DNA from: Pseudoalteromonas caenipelagi
GTDB taxonomy: Bacteria > Pseudomonadota > Gammaproteobacteria > Enterobacterales > Alteromonadaceae
Assembly: GCF_013140855.1 (NCBI RefSeq)
Contig: NZ_JABBPG010000004.1
Span: forward strand, 186,001 to 250,000
Direction: 5' to 3'
Length of the DNA: 64,000 bases
The notes under the pieces are model-generated. The model was given only the letters and a program-made list of their open reading frames with translations. It did not search any database and had not been told where the DNA came from. Shown in pieces: positions 1 to 10,708 of the stretch; positions within the stretch are counted from its first letter, which is position 1, and each line of letters begins with the position of its first letter. The position numbers and the translations under genes are program-made.

Positions 1-18
1 CGCGGTTTTAAATATTAG
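1..18 (+). CDS. ubiE: C-terminal tail of UbiE (partial)
   Basis: The first 18 bases read Arg-Gly-Phe-Lys-Tyr-stop (TAG at 16-18). UbiE/MenG methyltransferases characteristically end in RGYKF, and ubiE normally lies directly upstream of ubiJ-ubiB in gammaproteobacteria. The identification rests on five residues plus gene order, so it is an inference. The rest of the gene lies outside the window. Confidence 0.6.
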   Translation, partial: RGFKY

Positions 19-26
19 AGGATAGC

Positions 27-629
27 ATGTTAAACACTTTGCTAGTCGCTGCGGCTGAACGCTTACTCAACACAGCCCTTGAGTTAGACCCTAGTTTTGC
101 GACATCACTTGAGAAACTACAACATCAGGTTTTAGCGGTTGAAATACGCGACTGGCAACAAACTTTTGCGCTCACATATACTGGCAAAAGTTTTATGTTG
201 TTTAACAATTATCAAGAACAGGCTGACTGTCATATCAGTGCCAGTATTGCGACCTTGTCTGAGCTTAAAGACCCAAGTGTGTTAACACGCTTAATCCGCC
301 AAGAAGCGCTAGATTTGCACGGCAATCTAAATGTGGCACAAGCATATAGTCAAAGCTTTTCTAACTTAGATATAGATTGGCCTGAACAATTATCCAGATA
401 TTTGGGTGATGCGGGCGCTCAACAGCTTATGCAACATTGCCAATCCGTAAAATCACGCTCACAACAACTGAGCAAAGTACTCAAAAGTACTGCCACAGAG
501 CTACTGCAAGATGAGCTAAAAGTCACCATTCATCCACTTGAAATGGCACAATTTAAAGCACATACGCGAGAGCTTAAACAACGCACAGCACAATTAGAAC
601 AACGTATTAATCAACTACTCGCTCGTTAA
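27..629 (+). CDS. ubiJ: UbiJ, ubiquinone biosynthesis accessory factor (SCP2 domain)
   Basis: 200 residues, the usual UbiJ length. The N-terminal two thirds (about residues 15-120) has the SCP2-like lipid-binding fold pattern. The C-terminus (about 165-198) is a charged heptad-like helix with QL/RI repeats, probably a coiled coil. UbiJ is an accessory subunit of the soluble Ubi metabolon and helps present hydrophobic ubiquinone intermediates to the hydroxylases and methylases. It starts with ATG behind a GAGGA ribosome site, 8 bases after the ubiE stop, and is followed 10 bases later by ubiB, so the three form an operon. Gene order makes the call firm. Confidence 0.93.
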   Translation: MLNTLLVAAAERLLNTALELDPSFATSLEKLQHQVLAVEIRDWQQTFALTYTGKSFMLFNNYQEQADCHISASIATLSELKDPSVLTRLIRQEALDLHGNLNVAQAYSQSFSNLDIDWPEQLSRYLGDAGAQQLMQHCQSVKSRSQQLSKVLKSTATELLQDELKVTIHPLEMAQFKAHTRELKQRTAQLEQRINQLLAR

Positions 630-639
630 GGACACCAGT

Positions 640-2244
640 TTGGCAATTGCTCGCTTATATCAGATAACTAACACCTTACTCAGTTTTGGGCTTGATGAGT
701 TTATTCCTGCAAAAAAGCGACCTTGGTTTGCTCGTGTCGCCAGAAGCAGCCTGTTTTGGATGGCCAATAAGCATGCTGATAAACCTCTTGGAGTAAGGCT
801 ACGTTTGGCACTACAAACTCTAGGTCCAGTCTGGGTTAAGTTTGGACAAATGCTCTCTACACGCCGAGATTTATTGCCTCTTGAAGTAGCACAAGAGCTG
901 GCATTGTTGCAAGATAAGGTTGCGCCTTTTGATGGTGTTCAAGCTCAAAAGTTAATAGAAAATGCTTTACAAATTAAAGACATAAGCGAGTTATTCAGCG
1001 AGTTTGAGCAAACACCACTCGCCTCCGCCTCGATTGCTCAAGTACATACAGCAACCTTAGTAGACAAAGGGCAAGAAAACGAAGTGGTCATCAAGGTGAT
1101 CCGCCCTGACATTGAGCAACAGATCACCGCAGATCTGGCCTTAATGGCGCAATTTGCTCGGTTACTTGTTAGATTATTTAAATCAAGCCGCCGCCTGCGC
1201 CCAGTTGAAGTTGTCAAAGAATACAAAAAAACCTTGCTTGATGAACTCGACCTGATGCGAGAAGCCGCCAATGCGATTCAGTTAAAGCGTAATTTCACAG
1301 ACTCAGAATCTTTATATATCCCAGAAGTTTTTAGTGACTATTCGCGCACCAATGTACTTGTTATGGAACGCATCTATGGGATCCCTGTTTCCGATACCGA
1401 TGCACTACTTGCGCAAGGGACCAACATGAAACTCCTTGCTGAAAGAGGCGTGGAGGTATTCTTCACTCAAGTTTTCAGAGACAGCTTTTTTCATGCGGAT
1501 ATGCATCCTGGCAATATTTTTGTATCACGCGATACACCGCACAACCCACAATATATCGGTATAGACTGCGGCATTGTCGGTACATTAAACAAAGAGGATA
1601 AGCGTTATCTCGCTGAAAACTTCATCGCATTTTTCAATCGTGACTACCGCCAAGTTGCTCAGTTACACGTCGATTCAGGCTGGGTACCAGCCGATACTTG
1701 CGTTGAAGAGTTTGAATTCGCGATACGTACTGTGTGCGAGCCTATTTTTAATAAGCCACTCGCTGAGATATCGTTTGGTCATGTTTTGGTTAACCTGTTC
1801 AACACAGCTAGACGCTTTAATATGGAAGTACAACCTCAGTTGGTATTGCTGCAAAAAACCTTACTCTATGTTGAAGGACTTGGTCGTCAGCTTTACCCCC
1901 AGCTAGACTTGTGGCAAACAGCTAAACCATTTTTAGAACAATGGGTAAAAGAACAAGTAGGCCCTTGGTCTGTACTAAAACAACTGTACGCCAATCTGCC
2001 ATTTTGGGCTGAAAAGATGCCAGAAATGCCCGATCTTATTTATCAAAATCTCAAACGAAATAATCGGCAATTGAGCAGCGTCAAAGAAAAGAGTGATGCC
2101 AAGCCCATACTATTAGGTATGCTCGCCTGCACCTCCCTTATTTGTGCCAGCCTAAGTTATTTAGCACATGAGTGGCTAGTTAGTGGCTTGACATTATCTG
2201 CAAGTGTCGTTTTATTTATCAGCGCATGGCGCAAAATAGGGTGA
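640..2244 (+). CDS. ubiB: UbiB, atypical kinase/ATPase for ubiquinone biosynthesis
   Basis: 534 residues starting at a TTG codon just after the ubiJ stop. It has the ABC1/ADCK/UbiB hallmark KxGQ motif (KFGQ at 67-70), which distinguishes these atypical kinases, and the catalytic-loop segment ADMHPGN near 286-292 with a downstream DCG metal-binding motif in place of DFG. Two hydrophobic helices near the C-terminus (about 485-530) should anchor it to the inner membrane. UbiB supports early coenzyme Q assembly, probably through ATPase activity that helps extract lipid intermediates. The TTG start is plausible because no in-frame ATG occurs near the expected N-terminus and family members begin at this point. 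Confidence 0.96.
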   Translation: MAIARLYQITNTLLSFGLDEFIPAKKRPWFARVARSSLFWMANKHADKPLGVRLRLALQTLGPVWVKFGQMLSTRRDLLPLEVAQELALLQDKVAPFDGVQAQKLIENALQIKDISELFSEFEQTPLASASIAQVHTATLVDKGQENEVVIKVIRPDIEQQITADLALMAQFARLLVRLFKSSRRLRPVEVVKEYKKTLLDELDLMREAANAIQLKRNFTDSESLYIPEVFSDYSRTNVLVMERIYGIPVSDTDALLAQGTNMKLLAERGVEVFFTQVFRDSFFHADMHPGNIFVSRDTPHNPQYIGIDCGIVGTLNKEDKRYLAENFIAFFNRDYRQVAQLHVDSGWVPADTCVEEFEFAIRTVCEPIFNKPLAEISFGHVLVNLFNTARRFNMEVQPQLVLLQKTLLYVEGLGRQLYPQLDLWQTAKPFLEQWVKEQVGPWSVLKQLYANLPFWAEKMPEMPDLIYQNLKRNNRQLSSVKEKSDAKPILLGMLACTSLICASLSYLAHEWLVSGLTLSASVVLFISAWRKIG

Positions 2245-2262
2245 TATTTTGCACACTGGGCG

Positions 2263-2268
2263 TATAAT
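2263..2268 (+). promoter_or_regulatory. Possible tatA promoter -10 box
   Basis: A perfect TATAAT lies 39 bases before the tatA start, in the 62-base gap after ubiB. No convincing -35 hexamer is seen at 16-18 bases upstream, so this is a tentative internal promoter allowing tatABC expression apart from ubiB. Confidence 0.35.
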
Positions 2269-2306
2269 CACGGCAAGTTAAGTTTTTTATCACAAACGGA
2301 GTCATC

Positions 2307-2540
2307 ATGGGTTTAGGTGGGATCAGTATTTGGCAGTTATTAATCGTTCTTGCCATCATTGTTTTGTTGTTTGGAACAAAAAAACTACGTGGCATTGGTA
2401 GCGATCTGGGTGGTGCTGTTAAAGGATTTAAAAAAGCGATGTCTGATGAAGACAAAACATCTGCTCAGTTAACCGAGCAAAAGCAACAAGAACGTGAAAA
2501 CACCACAGAGCAAGAGAAAAAAGACAAAGATAAGGTATAA
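2307..2540 (+). CDS. tatA: TatA, twin-arginine translocase pore subunit
   Basis: 77 residues. A short periplasmic N-terminus and one transmembrane helix (about 8-24) lead into the [20 protein letters not shown] amphipathic helix typical of TatA/E, then a highly charged cytosolic tail rich in Glu, Gln and Lys. TatA oligomerises to let folded twin-arginine substrates cross the inner membrane. It is followed three bases later by tatB and begins the tatABC block. Confidence 0.96.
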   Translation: MGLGGISIWQLLIVLAIIVLLFGTKKLRGIGSDLGGAVKGFKKAMSDEDKTSAQLTEQKQQERENTTEQEKKDKDKV

Positions 2541-2543
2541 CTC

Positions 2544-2852
2544 ATGGGCATGTGGGAACTGGTGGTCGTACTCATTGTAGGCTTAATTGTATTAGGCCCA
2601 GAGCGTTTACCGGTTGCAATCCGTACCGTTAGCCGCTGGATAAATACCATCAAATCTGTCGCAAATTCAGTCAAAACAGAAGTAAGTGAAGAGTTACGAG
2701 TTCACGAACTCCATAGCAATTTAAAAAAGGCTGAACAGCAAAATATGCAAGACTTACCTGATGATATTAAGCATTCGGTCAATGAACTGCAAAAAGCGGC
2801 TGAGTCAGTAAAACACAGTTATAAAAATACATCAGACGTCAAAAAAGACTGA
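2544..2852 (+). CDS. tatB: TatB, twin-arginine translocase subunit
   Basis: 102 residues, shorter than the roughly 170 of E. coli TatB. The N-terminus has the single helix followed by the LGPERLP motif that separates TatB from TatA, and the amphipathic helix continues as RTVSRWINTIKSVANSVK. TatB pairs with TatC to form the receptor for twin-arginine signal peptides. It lies between tatA and tatC in the operon; the start codon is three bases after the tatA stop. Confidence 0.95.
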   Translation: MGMWELVVVLIVGLIVLGPERLPVAIRTVSRWINTIKSVANSVKTEVSEELRVHELHSNLKKAEQQNMQDLPDDIKHSVNELQKAAESVKHSYKNTSDVKKD

Positions 2853-2885
2853 ATAACCAAGTAATAAAGAAGTAAAGAGCAACTT

Positions 2886-3629
2886 ATGTCACAAACCCAA
2901 CACAGCGGTTTTATCGGCCATTTAATTGAGCTTCGAAATCGGGTTATGAAAGCGCTATTGAGTGTGTTGTTGATTTTTATTGCACTGGTATATTTTGCTA
3001 ACGACATATACGGCTATGTTGCAGCGCCTTTAATCGCTACGCTACCAGAGCAAAGTACTATGATAGCCACAGATGTGACAGCCCCCTTTTTTGCACCTTT
3101 TAAACTCACTCTGTTTGTTGCACTGTTTGGTGCCATACCAATCATACTGCACCAAATTTGGAGTTTTATCGCCCCAGGTCTTTATCAACATGAAAAGCGT
3201 ATGCTTATCCCTGTGTTGCTTTCCAGTGTGGTACTTTTTTATTCCGGCATCGCGTTTTGCTATTTTGTAGTGCTCCCCATTGTACTGAACTTTTTTACCA
3301 GTGTTGGGCCACAAATGATGACCATGTCCCCTGATATTAGTAGTTATTTGAGTTTTGCCTTAAAACTGTTTTTTGCATTTGGAGTAGCATTTGAAATCCC
3401 TGTCGCTATTATGGTGTTGTGCTGGAGCGGCGCGACATCGGTAACAAGTTTAAAAGAAAAGCGTCCCTATATGGTAGTTGGCGCATTTGTGGTTGCCATG
3501 TTTTTAACACCACCCGATGTGCTCTCCCAGACCCTGCTGGCAATACCTATGCTATTGCTCTTTGAACTGGGCTTATTACTTGCGAAGTTTTACACAAAAG
3601 AATCAGAACAACAGGAATCCGAACAATGA
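2886..3629 (+). CDS. tatC: TatC, twin-arginine signal-peptide receptor
   Basis: 247 residues with six hydrophobic segments, the normal TatC topology. The N-terminal cytosolic segment contains HLIELRNR, the conserved signal-peptide-contact region, and the second loop has FWxF-like IWSFIAPGLYQHEKR. TatC recognises the twin-arginine motif and nucleates TatA assembly. Its TGA stop overlaps the ATG of the next gene (ATGA at 3626-3629), implying translational coupling. Confidence 0.97.
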   Translation: MSQTQHSGFIGHLIELRNRVMKALLSVLLIFIALVYFANDIYGYVAAPLIATLPEQSTMIATDVTAPFFAPFKLTLFVALFGAIPIILHQIWSFIAPGLYQHEKRMLIPVLLSSVVLFYSGIAFCYFVVLPIVLNFFTSVGPQMMTMSPDISSYLSFALKLFFAFGVAFEIPVAIMVLCWSGATSVTSLKEKRPYMVVGAFVVAMFLTPPDVLSQTLLAIPMLLLFELGLLLAKFYTKESEQQESEQ

Positions 3630-4102
3630 AAAAAATAGCACTTTTAAGTGTGATATTAGCAAGTGCTACTGCGTTTGCACAACCTGTAGACCAACAAGCT
3701 TTAGCGGCTTGTACTCTTATTAAGAAAGATTTTGAGCGCTTAGTTTGTTTTGACAAAGTGATGGCAAACCAGCCAATCAACATTGAGCAAACTATCACGC
3801 AAAACACGCCCTCTGCGCTGTCAGACGAAGAACGTTTTGGCATGACCAAAAAACTATTAAAAGAAAAGACAGACTACTCAGAAGCCCAACAGATCAACGC
3901 TTCAGTGCTCGAAGTAATCAAATCGCCTTTAGGCACCCGTCTATTTAAGCTTGATAATGGCCAATCATGGAAGCAATTAGATAGTGGCGCTTTCTACGCC
4001 AAAAAAGGCGATAAAATAGAGATTAAACGCGGTACTTTAGATTCCTTCTTAATGACCAAAGAAGGGTCAAACCGCAGTATCAGAGTCAAGCGAGTGGACT
4101 AA
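3626..4102 (+). CDS. Small exported protein of unknown function in the Tat operon
   Basis: 158 residues with a clear Sec signal peptide (MKKIALLSVILASATAFA, cut near residue 18). The mature N-terminus has two cysteines spaced as ACTLIKKDFERLVCFDKVM, which could form a disulfide and resembles the C-x(n)-D-x-x-RL-x-C-F/YD pattern of several short exported proteins. The C-terminal half looks like a small beta-rich domain. It overlaps tatC by four bases and tatD by one, so it is co-translated with the Tat genes. I do not recognise a named family, and it is not a known Tat component. Confidence 0.8.
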   Translation: MKKIALLSVILASATAFAQPVDQQALAACTLIKKDFERLVCFDKVMANQPINIEQTITQNTPSALSDEERFGMTKKLLKEKTDYSEAQQINASVLEVIKSPLGTRLFKLDNGQSWKQLDSGAFYAKKGDKIEIKRGTLDSFLMTKEGSNRSIRVKRVD

Positions 4103-4893
4103 TGACCACACGTTATATCGACGCTGGTGTAAACCTCACAAGTTCACAATTCGATGAAATATGTGACGACGTTGTGGTACGCGCTAAACAAGCTGGCGTC
4201 GACAATATGCTACTTATTGGTAGCAATGTGGCAGATGCAACACAAAGCCTACATTTTGCTCGCCATTATGGTTTTGTGAGCACTGCAGGCATTCACCCTC
4301 ATAATGCAAAAGACGCATCTAGTGACTATGTAGCACAACTATGCCAGTTATTAAGTCAGCCTGAAGTCGTGGCGGTTGGTGAGTGTGGTCTGGATTTTAA
4401 TCGCGATTTTTCACCCAGACCTCTGCAAATAAAGGTTTTTGCTGAACAACTGAGTCTTGCACAGCAATTAAATATGCCCGTTTATCTGCATGAACGGGAT
4501 GCCTTTGACTCCATGAGCACGGCACTCGAACAGGTGAACATTCATGGGGTACTGCACTGCTTTACTGGTGATACAACCGCCCTAGAGTTCTACTTGAATT
4601 ACGGTTTGATGATCGGCATCACAGGCTGGGTATGCGATGAACGCCGAGGCGCACAACTTCAGCAACTTGTTCCGCTTATACCGGATGATAAGTTGCTTAT
4701 CGAGACAGATGCCCCGTATTTATTACCGCGCACTTTAAAACCCAAACCTAAATCACGCCGAAATGAACCTGCGTTTGTCACCGAAGTGGTACGTCAAGTA
4801 GCCATGTTAAGAGGACAAACTGTTGAGCATGTGGCACAAATTAGTCATGACAACTTTAATCGCCTGTTCATGACAGAGGTCGAGTTGGAGTGA
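4102..4893 (+). CDS. tatD: TatD, metal-dependent 3'-5' DNA exonuclease
   Basis: 263 residues, the E. coli TatD length and subtype. Recognisable blocks are GVNLTSSQF, STAGIHPHNAK, VAVGECGLDFNRDFS, MPVYLHERDAF, GVLHCFTGDT, ITGWVCDERRG and LLIETDAPYLLPR, which carry the His, Glu and Asp metal ligands of the TIM-barrel amidohydrolase-like fold. As in E. coli TatD, the first HxH motif is replaced by GVN. TatD is a DNase linked to repair and not needed for protein export, despite its location after tatC. The downstream gene starts inside its stop codon. Confidence 0.95.
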   Translation: MTTRYIDAGVNLTSSQFDEICDDVVVRAKQAGVDNMLLIGSNVADATQSLHFARHYGFVSTAGIHPHNAKDASSDYVAQLCQLLSQPEVVAVGECGLDFNRDFSPRPLQIKVFAEQLSLAQQLNMPVYLHERDAFDSMSTALEQVNIHGVLHCFTGDTTALEFYLNYGLMIGITGWVCDERRGAQLQQLVPLIPDDKLLIETDAPYLLPRTLKPKPKSRRNEPAFVTEVVRQVAMLRGQTVEHVAQISHDNFNRLFMTEVELE

Positions 4894-6725
4894 TACGCCT
4901 ACTACTTGTTTTTTTATGCATGTTGGTGACACTTTCAACCCATGCATTTGAAATTAACCAAGGCTTTATCAAACGATCAGCATTGCCGTTTTCTTATGTG
5001 CAAAATAATAGTGAAACCCTTGAACAGCTACAACGTACCGAGCTTGACTGGCAAAACGTTGATAATGGTTTTTTACACCTTAAGCCTGATTCGAAAATCA
5101 TTTGGTTGAAAGTCGTTTTAAATAACCAAGCCGCTCAAGACCTCCCATTACTGCTCAGCGTAAACAATAATCAGCTGGATAACATCACCGCTGTTATTCC
5201 CGAGCAAAATCGCTCTATTTTGGTCGCCCTTGGCAGTGAGTATCAACAAAGCGCTCAGCAGCCAATTTCACATCAAGTGCAATTGGTGCCAATTAAATTA
5301 CCAGCTCATGAAAGCACTACACTTTACATCAAAATAGAAAATAATGGTCAAACCTACTTGCCTTTGAGCTTGTGGCACCCTATCGAGTATCTAAAATATA
5401 CCAGCAAATTCAACTTACTCTATGGTATGTTGGCCGGATTTATTGTTGCTATGGTACTGACCAATATTTCACTGTACTCCTTTACCCATAAGCAATACTT
5501 TTTATTTGGCGGTCTAACCATCGCAACTATTTGGATGCTTAATGTGCATCTCTATGGTTTTAGCCATCGCTACCTTTATAATAACTGGCTGTGGCTCCAG
5601 CAATATGGGCAAGCGCTATTCATGTTTATTTCCACAGGGCTATTTATACCTATATTGAAGGCCACACTAGTGCCCACAAATGCATTACGTACACAGCGTA
5701 TGCTCAGCGTGATGTTAAAACTGGGTATTGTATGTACTGTGCTGCTGCCTTTAGCACCACATCGCATTGCATTATTAATCGCTTTTTTCTTGAGCTTTGT
5801 CACCGCGGTAACATATCTTTGTTTAGCTGTGATTGCTTACAGACGCTCAGCGCCATTTAATAACGCGTACCTTCTTATGTTTAGCACCCTTTTACTTGTA
5901 CTGGGCTATCAAAGTGCTTTTGAGTTAGGGTTACTTTCAAGCCCCGTTCTGGATAGGCCTCTAACCTATCTGTGTTACTTATTGATTAGTATGACCTTAA
6001 GTTATGCATTAGCTCGCCAATATATTAAAGATCGCGATAACAAAATAAAGCACCAGCAAGCTCGTCTAGCACAAACAAGAGCCGAAGATGCATTATTAAA
6101 AGAACGCCTACATCTACAAGAGCAGGCGCAAGAAAAGTTAGAAACAAGTATCGACGAACGTACCTTTGAACTTGAGGTCACGCTTAGAGAGCTACAAGAA
6201 AAAAATCGCGAATTAGAAAAGCTCAACATGGAAGATGCGCTTACTAAAGTAAAAAACCGACGCTATTTCGACAAACGCATTATGATGGAAGTACGTCGCT
6301 CTCGCAGAGAGCAAACCACATTAAGTGTCGTCATGCTAGACATCGATCACTTCAAGAAAATTAACGATAGCTATGGTCATGTGGTCGGTGATCAAGCCAT
6401 TTGTGCCGTCGCAAAAATAATAGAGCAGCACCTCAAGCGGCCTCTAGATGAAGTATTTAGATATGGTGGTGAAGAATTTGTACTACTACTACCAAATACA
6501 CAACAACAAGGTGCACTAGAGCTTGCCGAACAAATACGCCAAAGTATATGTGCAGCACATTTCGACTTTGGTGCTACACATCTAAAAATGACACTCAGTG
6601 CAGGGGTATATAGTGCGATTGCAACTGACAGCAAAAACCCCACCCTATTTACAGACTTAGCCGACAAAGCCCTGTATCAAGCGAAACAGCAGGGTAGAAA
6701 TCGAGTATTAGCGTACGAATTATAA
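4890..6725 (+). CDS. Membrane diguanylate cyclase (7TMR-DISM sensor plus GGDEF)
   Basis: 611 residues from a GTG start overlapping the tatD stop. A signal peptide (about 1-19) precedes a periplasmic 7TMR-DISM extracellular-type domain (about 25-160), then seven hydrophobic segments (about 175-375), a coiled coil (380-445) and a GGDEF domain (446-611). The active loop is GGEEF at 526-530. An inhibitory-site RxxD (R517-D520) lies exactly five residues ahead, so an active enzyme with product feedback is expected. It would make cyclic di-GMP in response to an extracytoplasmic ligand, perhaps a carbohydrate. It sits between tatD and hemB, not a conserved position as far as I know. Confidence 0.92.
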   Translation: MIRLLLVFLCMLVTLSTHAFEINQGFIKRSALPFSYVQNNSETLEQLQRTELDWQNVDNGFLHLKPDSKIIWLKVVLNNQAAQDLPLLLSVNNNQLDNITAVIPEQNRSILVALGSEYQQSAQQPISHQVQLVPIKLPAHESTTLYIKIENNGQTYLPLSLWHPIEYLKYTSKFNLLYGMLAGFIVAMVLTNISLYSFTHKQYFLFGGLTIATIWMLNVHLYGFSHRYLYNNWLWLQQYGQALFMFISTGLFIPILKATLVPTNALRTQRMLSVMLKLGIVCTVLLPLAPHRIALLIAFFLSFVTAVTYLCLAVIAYRRSAPFNNAYLLMFSTLLLVLGYQSAFELGLLSSPVLDRPLTYLCYLLISMTLSYALARQYIKDRDNKIKHQQARLAQTRAEDALLKERLHLQEQAQEKLETSIDERTFELEVTLRELQEKNRELEKLNMEDALTKVKNRRYFDKRIMMEVRRSRREQTTLSVVMLDIDHFKKINDSYGHVVGDQAICAVAKIIEQHLKRPLDEVFRYGGEEFVLLLPNTQQQGALELAEQIRQSICAAHFDFGATHLKMTLSAGVYSAIATDSKNPTLFTDLADKALYQAKQQGRNRVLAYEL

Positions 6726-6731
6726 TTTTAG

Positions 6732-7751
<1,020 letters not shown>

Positions 7752-7787
7752 CAAAGCTTTAGCGCCTAGTCTGCAGCTAATCTACAA

Positions 7788-7810
7788 AAAATGCGCCATG
7801 TGGCGCATTT
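7788..7810. terminator. Bidirectional terminator between hemB and the leftward gene
   Basis: Perfect inverted repeat with arms AAATGCGCCA and TGGCGCATTT around a TG loop, flanked by A-rich sequence on the left and T-containing sequence on the right. It lies between two convergent genes. Confidence 0.75.
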
Positions 7811-7811
7811 G

Positions 7812-8207
7812 TTATTTGCTTGCTAAAAGCTGCTCAGCTCTGGCGAAGCCCGCCTCGCTTAACGTCCAACTGTAAAAAGATTTAACTTCGCCACTGTGCA
7901 GCTCTACCTGCAGTACAGTAAGCAGAGAAAAACTCTTTCGTTGAATATGTTTAATATCTTCAGATAAAATATAACGCGTACCCAGTCCCAGAGAGTAGCT
8001 AATACCCGCTCTATCAATATGCACAAAACGCTTATTCAGTATCGATAACGTTAGCGGGACAATACTCGCTACAAGCAGTGCATAACATAGCACAGATAAA
8101 GTCACCACTCGTGACTCTAACATCGACACTAAACTGAACAAGCTACCACAAAGCAACAGAAACACCCCATATAGTAGCCAATTTACTGATAAATCAACGG
8201 TTTTCAC
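7812..8207 (-). CDS. Small membrane protein of unknown function
   Basis: 131 residues using the GTG at 8205-8207, chosen because a GGAG ribosome site sits seven bases ahead; an upstream in-frame TTG at 8246 has no such site. Two adjacent transmembrane helices (about 8-50) are followed by a cytosolic beta-rich segment (VHIDRAGISY, YILSEDIKHIQ, VELHSGEVKSFY) that resembles a bacterial PH-like domain. The gene is leftward and convergent with hemB. Function unknown; the PH-like reading is a guess from the pattern. Confidence 0.7.
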   Translation of the reverse strand: MKTVDLSVNWLLYGVFLLLCGSLFSLVSMLESRVVTLSVLCYALLVASIVPLTLSILNKRFVHIDRAGISYSLGLGTRYILSEDIKHIQRKSFSLLTVLQVELHSGEVKSFYSWTLSEAGFARAEQLLASK

Positions 8208-8333
8208 TAAGAGTCTCCAAAACTTTAATATGCCTAGCGCTATCAACTTTATTTCTTTAGCTGCAATAATAAACAGTTATCGTACCTAAATCAAGTCCTA
8301 ACATTTATAATTAAGTACTTTTTCATTAGACAT

Positions 8334-8364
8334 AAAAAAACCGCTTGATTATCAAGCGGTTTTT
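8334..8364 (-). terminator. Rho-independent terminator of fusA2
   Basis: Inverted repeat ACCGCTTGAT / ATCAAGCGGT with a one-base loop. Reading leftward it ends in seven U residues (A run at 8334-8340). It lies 25-55 bases after the EF-G stop codon. Confidence 0.9.
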
Positions 8365-8388
8365 AAAAGTTTAGAAGCTAACTAAAAA

Positions 8389-10476
8389 TTACTTAGCCGC
8401 TTTTTTCTCTTTTTCTGCAGCAATTACAGTGTCAGCAACATTTTGCGGACATGGTGCGTAGTGTGAGAACTCCATAGAGAACTGACCACGACCTGAAGTA
8501 ATTGTACGTAAGTGACCGATGTAACCGAACATTTCAGAAAGAGGTACGTCACCCTTGATGCGAACGCCTGTTAGGCCAGCTTCTTGGTCTTTGATCATAC
8601 CACGACGACGGTTAAGGTCACCGATTACGTCACCTACGTTGTCTTCTGGCGTGAACACGTCAACTTTCATGATTGGCTCAAGAAGTTGTGCACCCGCTTT
8701 AGGGATAGACTGACGGAATGCGCCCTTCGCTGCGATTTCGAACGCGATTGCTGATGAGTCAACTGCGTGGAAACCACCGTCGAATAGTTCAATTTCAACG
8801 TCTAATACAGGGAAGCCAGCAAGTACACCAGTTTCCATCATTGACTTGAAGCCTTTCTCAACTGCAGGCCAGAATTCCTTAGGAACGTTACCACCAACAA
8901 CGGTAGACTTGAAGGTAAAGCCTGAACCAACTTCGCCCGGCTTGATACGGTAATCAATCTTACCGAACTGACCTGAACCACCTGATTGCTTCTTGTGCGT
9001 GTAGCTATCTTCAACTTCTTGAGTGATAGTTTCACGGTAAGCAACCTGAGGTTGACCAACGATTAGGTCTACACCGTAAGTACGCTTAAGGATGTCTACC
9101 TTGATGTCTAGGTGTAATTCACCCATACCTTTAAGGATAGTTTCACCTGAATCTTCGTCAGTCTCAACTTGGAATGACGGATCTTCTGCAACCATCTTAC
9201 CAATAGCAATACCCATCTTCTCGTTACCGCCTTTATCTTTAGGCTGTACCGCGATTGAAATTACTGGATCAGGGAAGATCATCGCTTCAAGTGTACATTC
9301 ATGCTTAGGATCACAAAGTGTGTGACCAGTTTGCACGTTCTTCATACCAACAACTGCGATGATGTCACCAGCTTGCGCTTCTGAAATCTCATTACGATCA
9401 TCTGCTTGCATCTCAACCATACGGCCGATACGCTCAGTTTTACCTGTTGCAGAGTTAAGGATTGTGTCACCTTTTTTCATGCGGCCAGAGTAGATACGGA
9501 TGAAAGTAAGTGCACCGAAACGGTCATCCATGATCTTAAACGCAAGCGCTTTAAGAGGCTGGTCAGCGTCAACAGTTGCAACTTCGCCAGTAGGCTCACC
9601 CGTTTCAGGATCAGTTAGTGGCTGAGGGTCAACTTCTGTTGGTGCAGGTAGGTAATCAACAACTGCGTCAAGTACTAATTGAACACCTTTGTTTTTGAAC
9701 GCAGAACCACAGTAAGTTGGGAAGAATGCAAGATCACGAGTACCTTTACGGATACAACGCTTGATGTCTTCTAGAGAAGGGATTTCACCTTCCATGTACG
9801 CTTCCATTAGATCGTCGTCTTGCTCTACAGCAGACTCGATAAGTAGCTCATGGTATTCTTCAACTTTGTCTACCATGTCTGCAGGAACGTCTTTTACTTC
9901 GTAGTTTTCAGGAAGACCTGAATCATCCCAAACGTATGCTTTTTTAGTTAGTACGTCTACAACACCACAGAACTCGTCTTCGATACCAATTGGTAAAGTC
10001 ATAACAAGTGGGTTAGCTGCAAGTACGTCTTTAACCTGCTTAACTACGCGGTAGAAATCAGCACCCATACGGTCTAATTTGTTTACGAAAATAATACGTG
10101 CAACTTCTGATTCGTTCGCATAACGCCAGTTAGTTTCTGATTGTGGCTCTACACCACCTGAACCACAGAATACACCAACACCACCATCAAGAACTTTTAA
10201 TGAACGGTATACTTCAACTGTGAAGTCAACGTGTCCCGGTGTGTCGATCACGTTTAAGCGGTGACCTTTCCACTCACACGTTACAGCAGCTGACTGGATA
10301 GTGATACCGCGCTCAGCTTCTTGTTCCATGAAGTCAGTAGTAGACTCACCGTCGTGTACCTCACCGGTTTTGTGAATCTTACCTGTAAGCTTTAGGATAC
10401 GCTCAGTGGTGGTAGTTTTACCCGCATCAACGTGCGCGAAAATACCAATGTTTCTGTACTTCGATAAATCTGCCAT
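8389..10476 (-). CDS. fusA: Elongation factor G, second paralogue (FusA2 type)
   Basis: 695 residues, full-length EF-G. GTPase motifs: AHVDAGKTT (G1), the switch I segment [17 protein letters not shown] (G3) and NKLDRMGAD (G4), followed by domains II-V ending in a Gly-rich [13 protein letters not shown]. It drives ribosomal translocation. It is not in a str operon (no rpsL, rpsG or tuf nearby) and its sequence closely resembles the stand-alone EF-G2 of Vibrio and Shewanella, which coexists with a str-operon FusA. Paralogue status is an inference because the other copy would lie outside this window. A TATACT -10 box is at 10516-10521. Confidence 0.95.
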   Translation of the reverse strand: MADLSKYRNIGIFAHVDAGKTTTTERILKLTGKIHKTGEVHDGESTTDFMEQEAERGITIQSAAVTCEWKGHRLNVIDTPGHVDFTVEVYRSLKVLDGGVGVFCGSGGVEPQSETNWRYANESEVARIIFVNKLDRMGADFYRVVKQVKDVLAANPLVMTLPIGIEDEFCGVVDVLTKKAYVWDDSGLPENYEVKDVPADMVDKVEEYHELLIESAVEQDDDLMEAYMEGEIPSLEDIKRCIRKGTRDLAFFPTYCGSAFKNKGVQLVLDAVVDYLPAPTEVDPQPLTDPETGEPTGEVATVDADQPLKALAFKIMDDRFGALTFIRIYSGRMKKGDTILNSATGKTERIGRMVEMQADDRNEISEAQAGDIIAVVGMKNVQTGHTLCDPKHECTLEAMIFPDPVISIAVQPKDKGGNEKMGIAIGKMVAEDPSFQVETDEDSGETILKGMGELHLDIKVDILKRTYGVDLIVGQPQVAYRETITQEVEDSYTHKKQSGGSGQFGKIDYRIKPGEVGSGFTFKSTVVGGNVPKEFWPAVEKGFKSMMETGVLAGFPVLDVEIELFDGGFHAVDSSAIAFEIAAKGAFRQSIPKAGAQLLEPIMKVDVFTPEDNVGDVIGDLNRRRGMIKDQEAGLTGVRIKGDVPLSEMFGYIGHLRTITSGRGQFSMEFSHYAPCPQNVADTVIAAEKEKKAAK

Positions 10477-10708
10477 TGTTTTGCTCTATTTAAAGTAGAA
10501 AAATTATTCGGCGGGAGTATATCACCTCTTATAGCGAACATCATCCTTGATATCGCTTAAAATGCGCACAATTTGCGAAAAAGTTTTTATTCGTGGCGAT
10601 AAGTAATAATAAACACAGTAAGTATTCGTTATCTAGATAAAATCAATAACAATGTCTAAAGTTGAGTAAATAGGGGCCTTTTAAGCCTCGTTCGCTACAA
10701 TTATGCTA

